DNA from: JBIOHJ01 sp044448905
GTDB lineage: Bacteria > Bacteroidota > Bacteroidia > AKYH767-A > OLB10
Direction: 5' to 3'
DNA length: 15,098 nt
NCBI GenBank assembly: GCA_044448905.1
Contig: JBIOHJ010000083.1
Span: 1-15,098 of the forward strand
Shown in pieces: positions 14,537 through 15,098 of this stretch. The position numbers were made by a program, and so were the translations under genes. Position 1 is the first letter of the stretch. The number at the start of each line of letters is the position of its first letter. The notes under the pieces were generated by a model. It ran no database searches. It was not told the origin of the DNA and worked only from the letters and a program-made list of their open reading frames with translations.

Positions 14537-15098
14537 ATGGCGGAAGGCGAAAATGTAATTAAGATCAATATTGAAGAGGAAATGAAAACCGCATACATTG
14601 ATTATTCAATGTCGGTTATTGTTTCGCGTGCCTTGCCCGATGTGCGTGACGGCTTAAAACCTGTGCATCGAAGGGTTTTATACGGTATGCTTGATTTGGG
14701 AGTATTATCCAACCGGGCGCATAAAAAATCTGCCAGGATAGTAGGAGAGGTGCTTGGTAAATATCATCCGCATGGCGATACCTCAGTTTACGATGCCATG
14801 GTAAGAATGGCGCAGGAATGGTCATTGCGATACATGTTGGTTGACGGGCAAGGAAATTACGGCTCAATTGATGGGGATAGCCCGGCAGCAATGCGATATA
14901 CAGAAGCAAGGTTGAAGAAAATTGCCGAGGAGATGTTATTGGATATTGACAAAAACACGGTTGATTTTAGAAATAATTTTGATGATACGTTGCAGGAGCC
15001 AACGGTTTTGCCGGGAAAAATTCCCAATCTATTAATCAATGGAGCTTCAGGAATTGCCGTTGGAATGGCTACCAATATGCCACCTCACAATATAACTG
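14537..15098 (+). CDS. gyrA: DNA gyrase subunit A, N-terminal part (3' end outside window)
   Basis: The first 187 residues of the gyrase A subunit are visible; with GyrB it introduces negative supercoils into DNA. The ATG at 14537 gives MAEGENVIKINIEEEMKTAY, and the frame is open to the window edge. The catalytic tyrosine is Tyr121 in AAMRYTEARL (Tyr122 in E. coli). The winged-helix/quinolone-determining region reads KYHPHGDTSVYDAMVRMAQ. The position equivalent to E. coli Ser83 is Thr82, and the Asp87 equivalent is Asp86. The block IPNLLINGASGIAVGMATN (162-180) also belongs to the breakage-reunion domain. The GDTSVYDAMVRMAQ form, LVDGQGNYGSIDGDSPAAMRYTE and the adjacent clpC favour GyrA over ParC. 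The only basis for a Gram-type conclusion is the neighbourhood, and the C-terminal GyrA box is outside the window, so ParC is not formally excluded. Confidence 0.95.
   Translation, partial: MAEGENVIKINIEEEMKTAYIDYSMSVIVSRALPDVRDGLKPVHRRVLYGMLDLGVLSNRAHKKSARIVGEVLGKYHPHGDTSVYDAMVRMAQEWSLRYMLVDGQGNYGSIDGDSPAAMRYTEARLKKIAEEMLLDIDKNTVDFRNNFDDTLQEPTVLPGKIPNLLINGASGIAVGMATNMPPHNIT

Overview
The window comes from a chromosome of the phylum Bacteroidota, probably a free-living or uncultured member of the Chitinophagales/Sphingobacteriales/Cytophagales range. The evidence is the type IX secretion (T9SS) C-terminal sorting domains, AT-rich intergenic DNA without Shine-Dalgarno motifs, a two-propeller/Y_Y_Y sensor kinase, and RecN, FabI, ClpC and GyrA sequences of Bacteroidota flavour. 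Both ends are cut inside genes (recN on the left, gyrA on the right).

Layout. Positions 1-3199 (+) hold housekeeping genes: the end of recN (DNA repair), a FabI-type enoyl-ACP reductase (fatty acid synthesis) and a hexameric-type glutamate dehydrogenase. A 21-codon signal-peptide-like reading frame overlaps the gdh stop. A bidirectional hairpin terminator at 3294-3319 separates this block from a minus-strand block. Positions 3340-8533 (-) encode, in transcription order, a large periplasmic-sensor histidine kinase, a NarL/LuxR-type response regulator, a small secreted coiled-coil protein with a degenerate T9SS-like C-terminus, and a GC-rich DUF3455 lipoprotein. Positions 8674-11571 (+) hold three secreted proteins with T9SS sorting domains: two tandem paralogues and one Omp28-like protein. 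A strong hairpin at 11588-11628 ends that operon and overlaps the stop codon of the convergent clpC (11627-14206, -). clpC and gyrA (14537 to the edge, +) diverge from a 330-bp AT-rich spacer.

The most interesting signal is a shared inverted repeat, CT(A/G)CC-n6-GGTAG. It occurs once upstream of the kinase gene (8577-8596, also the spacer in front of the T9SS operon) and once upstream of the small coiled-coil secreted protein (4690-4709). The two copies match at 15 of 20 positions, have the same arm spacing, and each lies just upstream of a Bacteroidota-like -7 element. The half-site TACC/GGTA resembles sites bound by NarL-family regulators. I infer that this is the operator of the regulator encoded between the copies. 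That would make the kinase, the regulator, the small secreted protein and possibly the divergent T9SS operon one envelope-sensing/secretion regulon. The inference rests on reading by eye.

The remaining genes look ordinary. No tRNA, rRNA, CRISPR array, insertion sequence or phage gene was seen.
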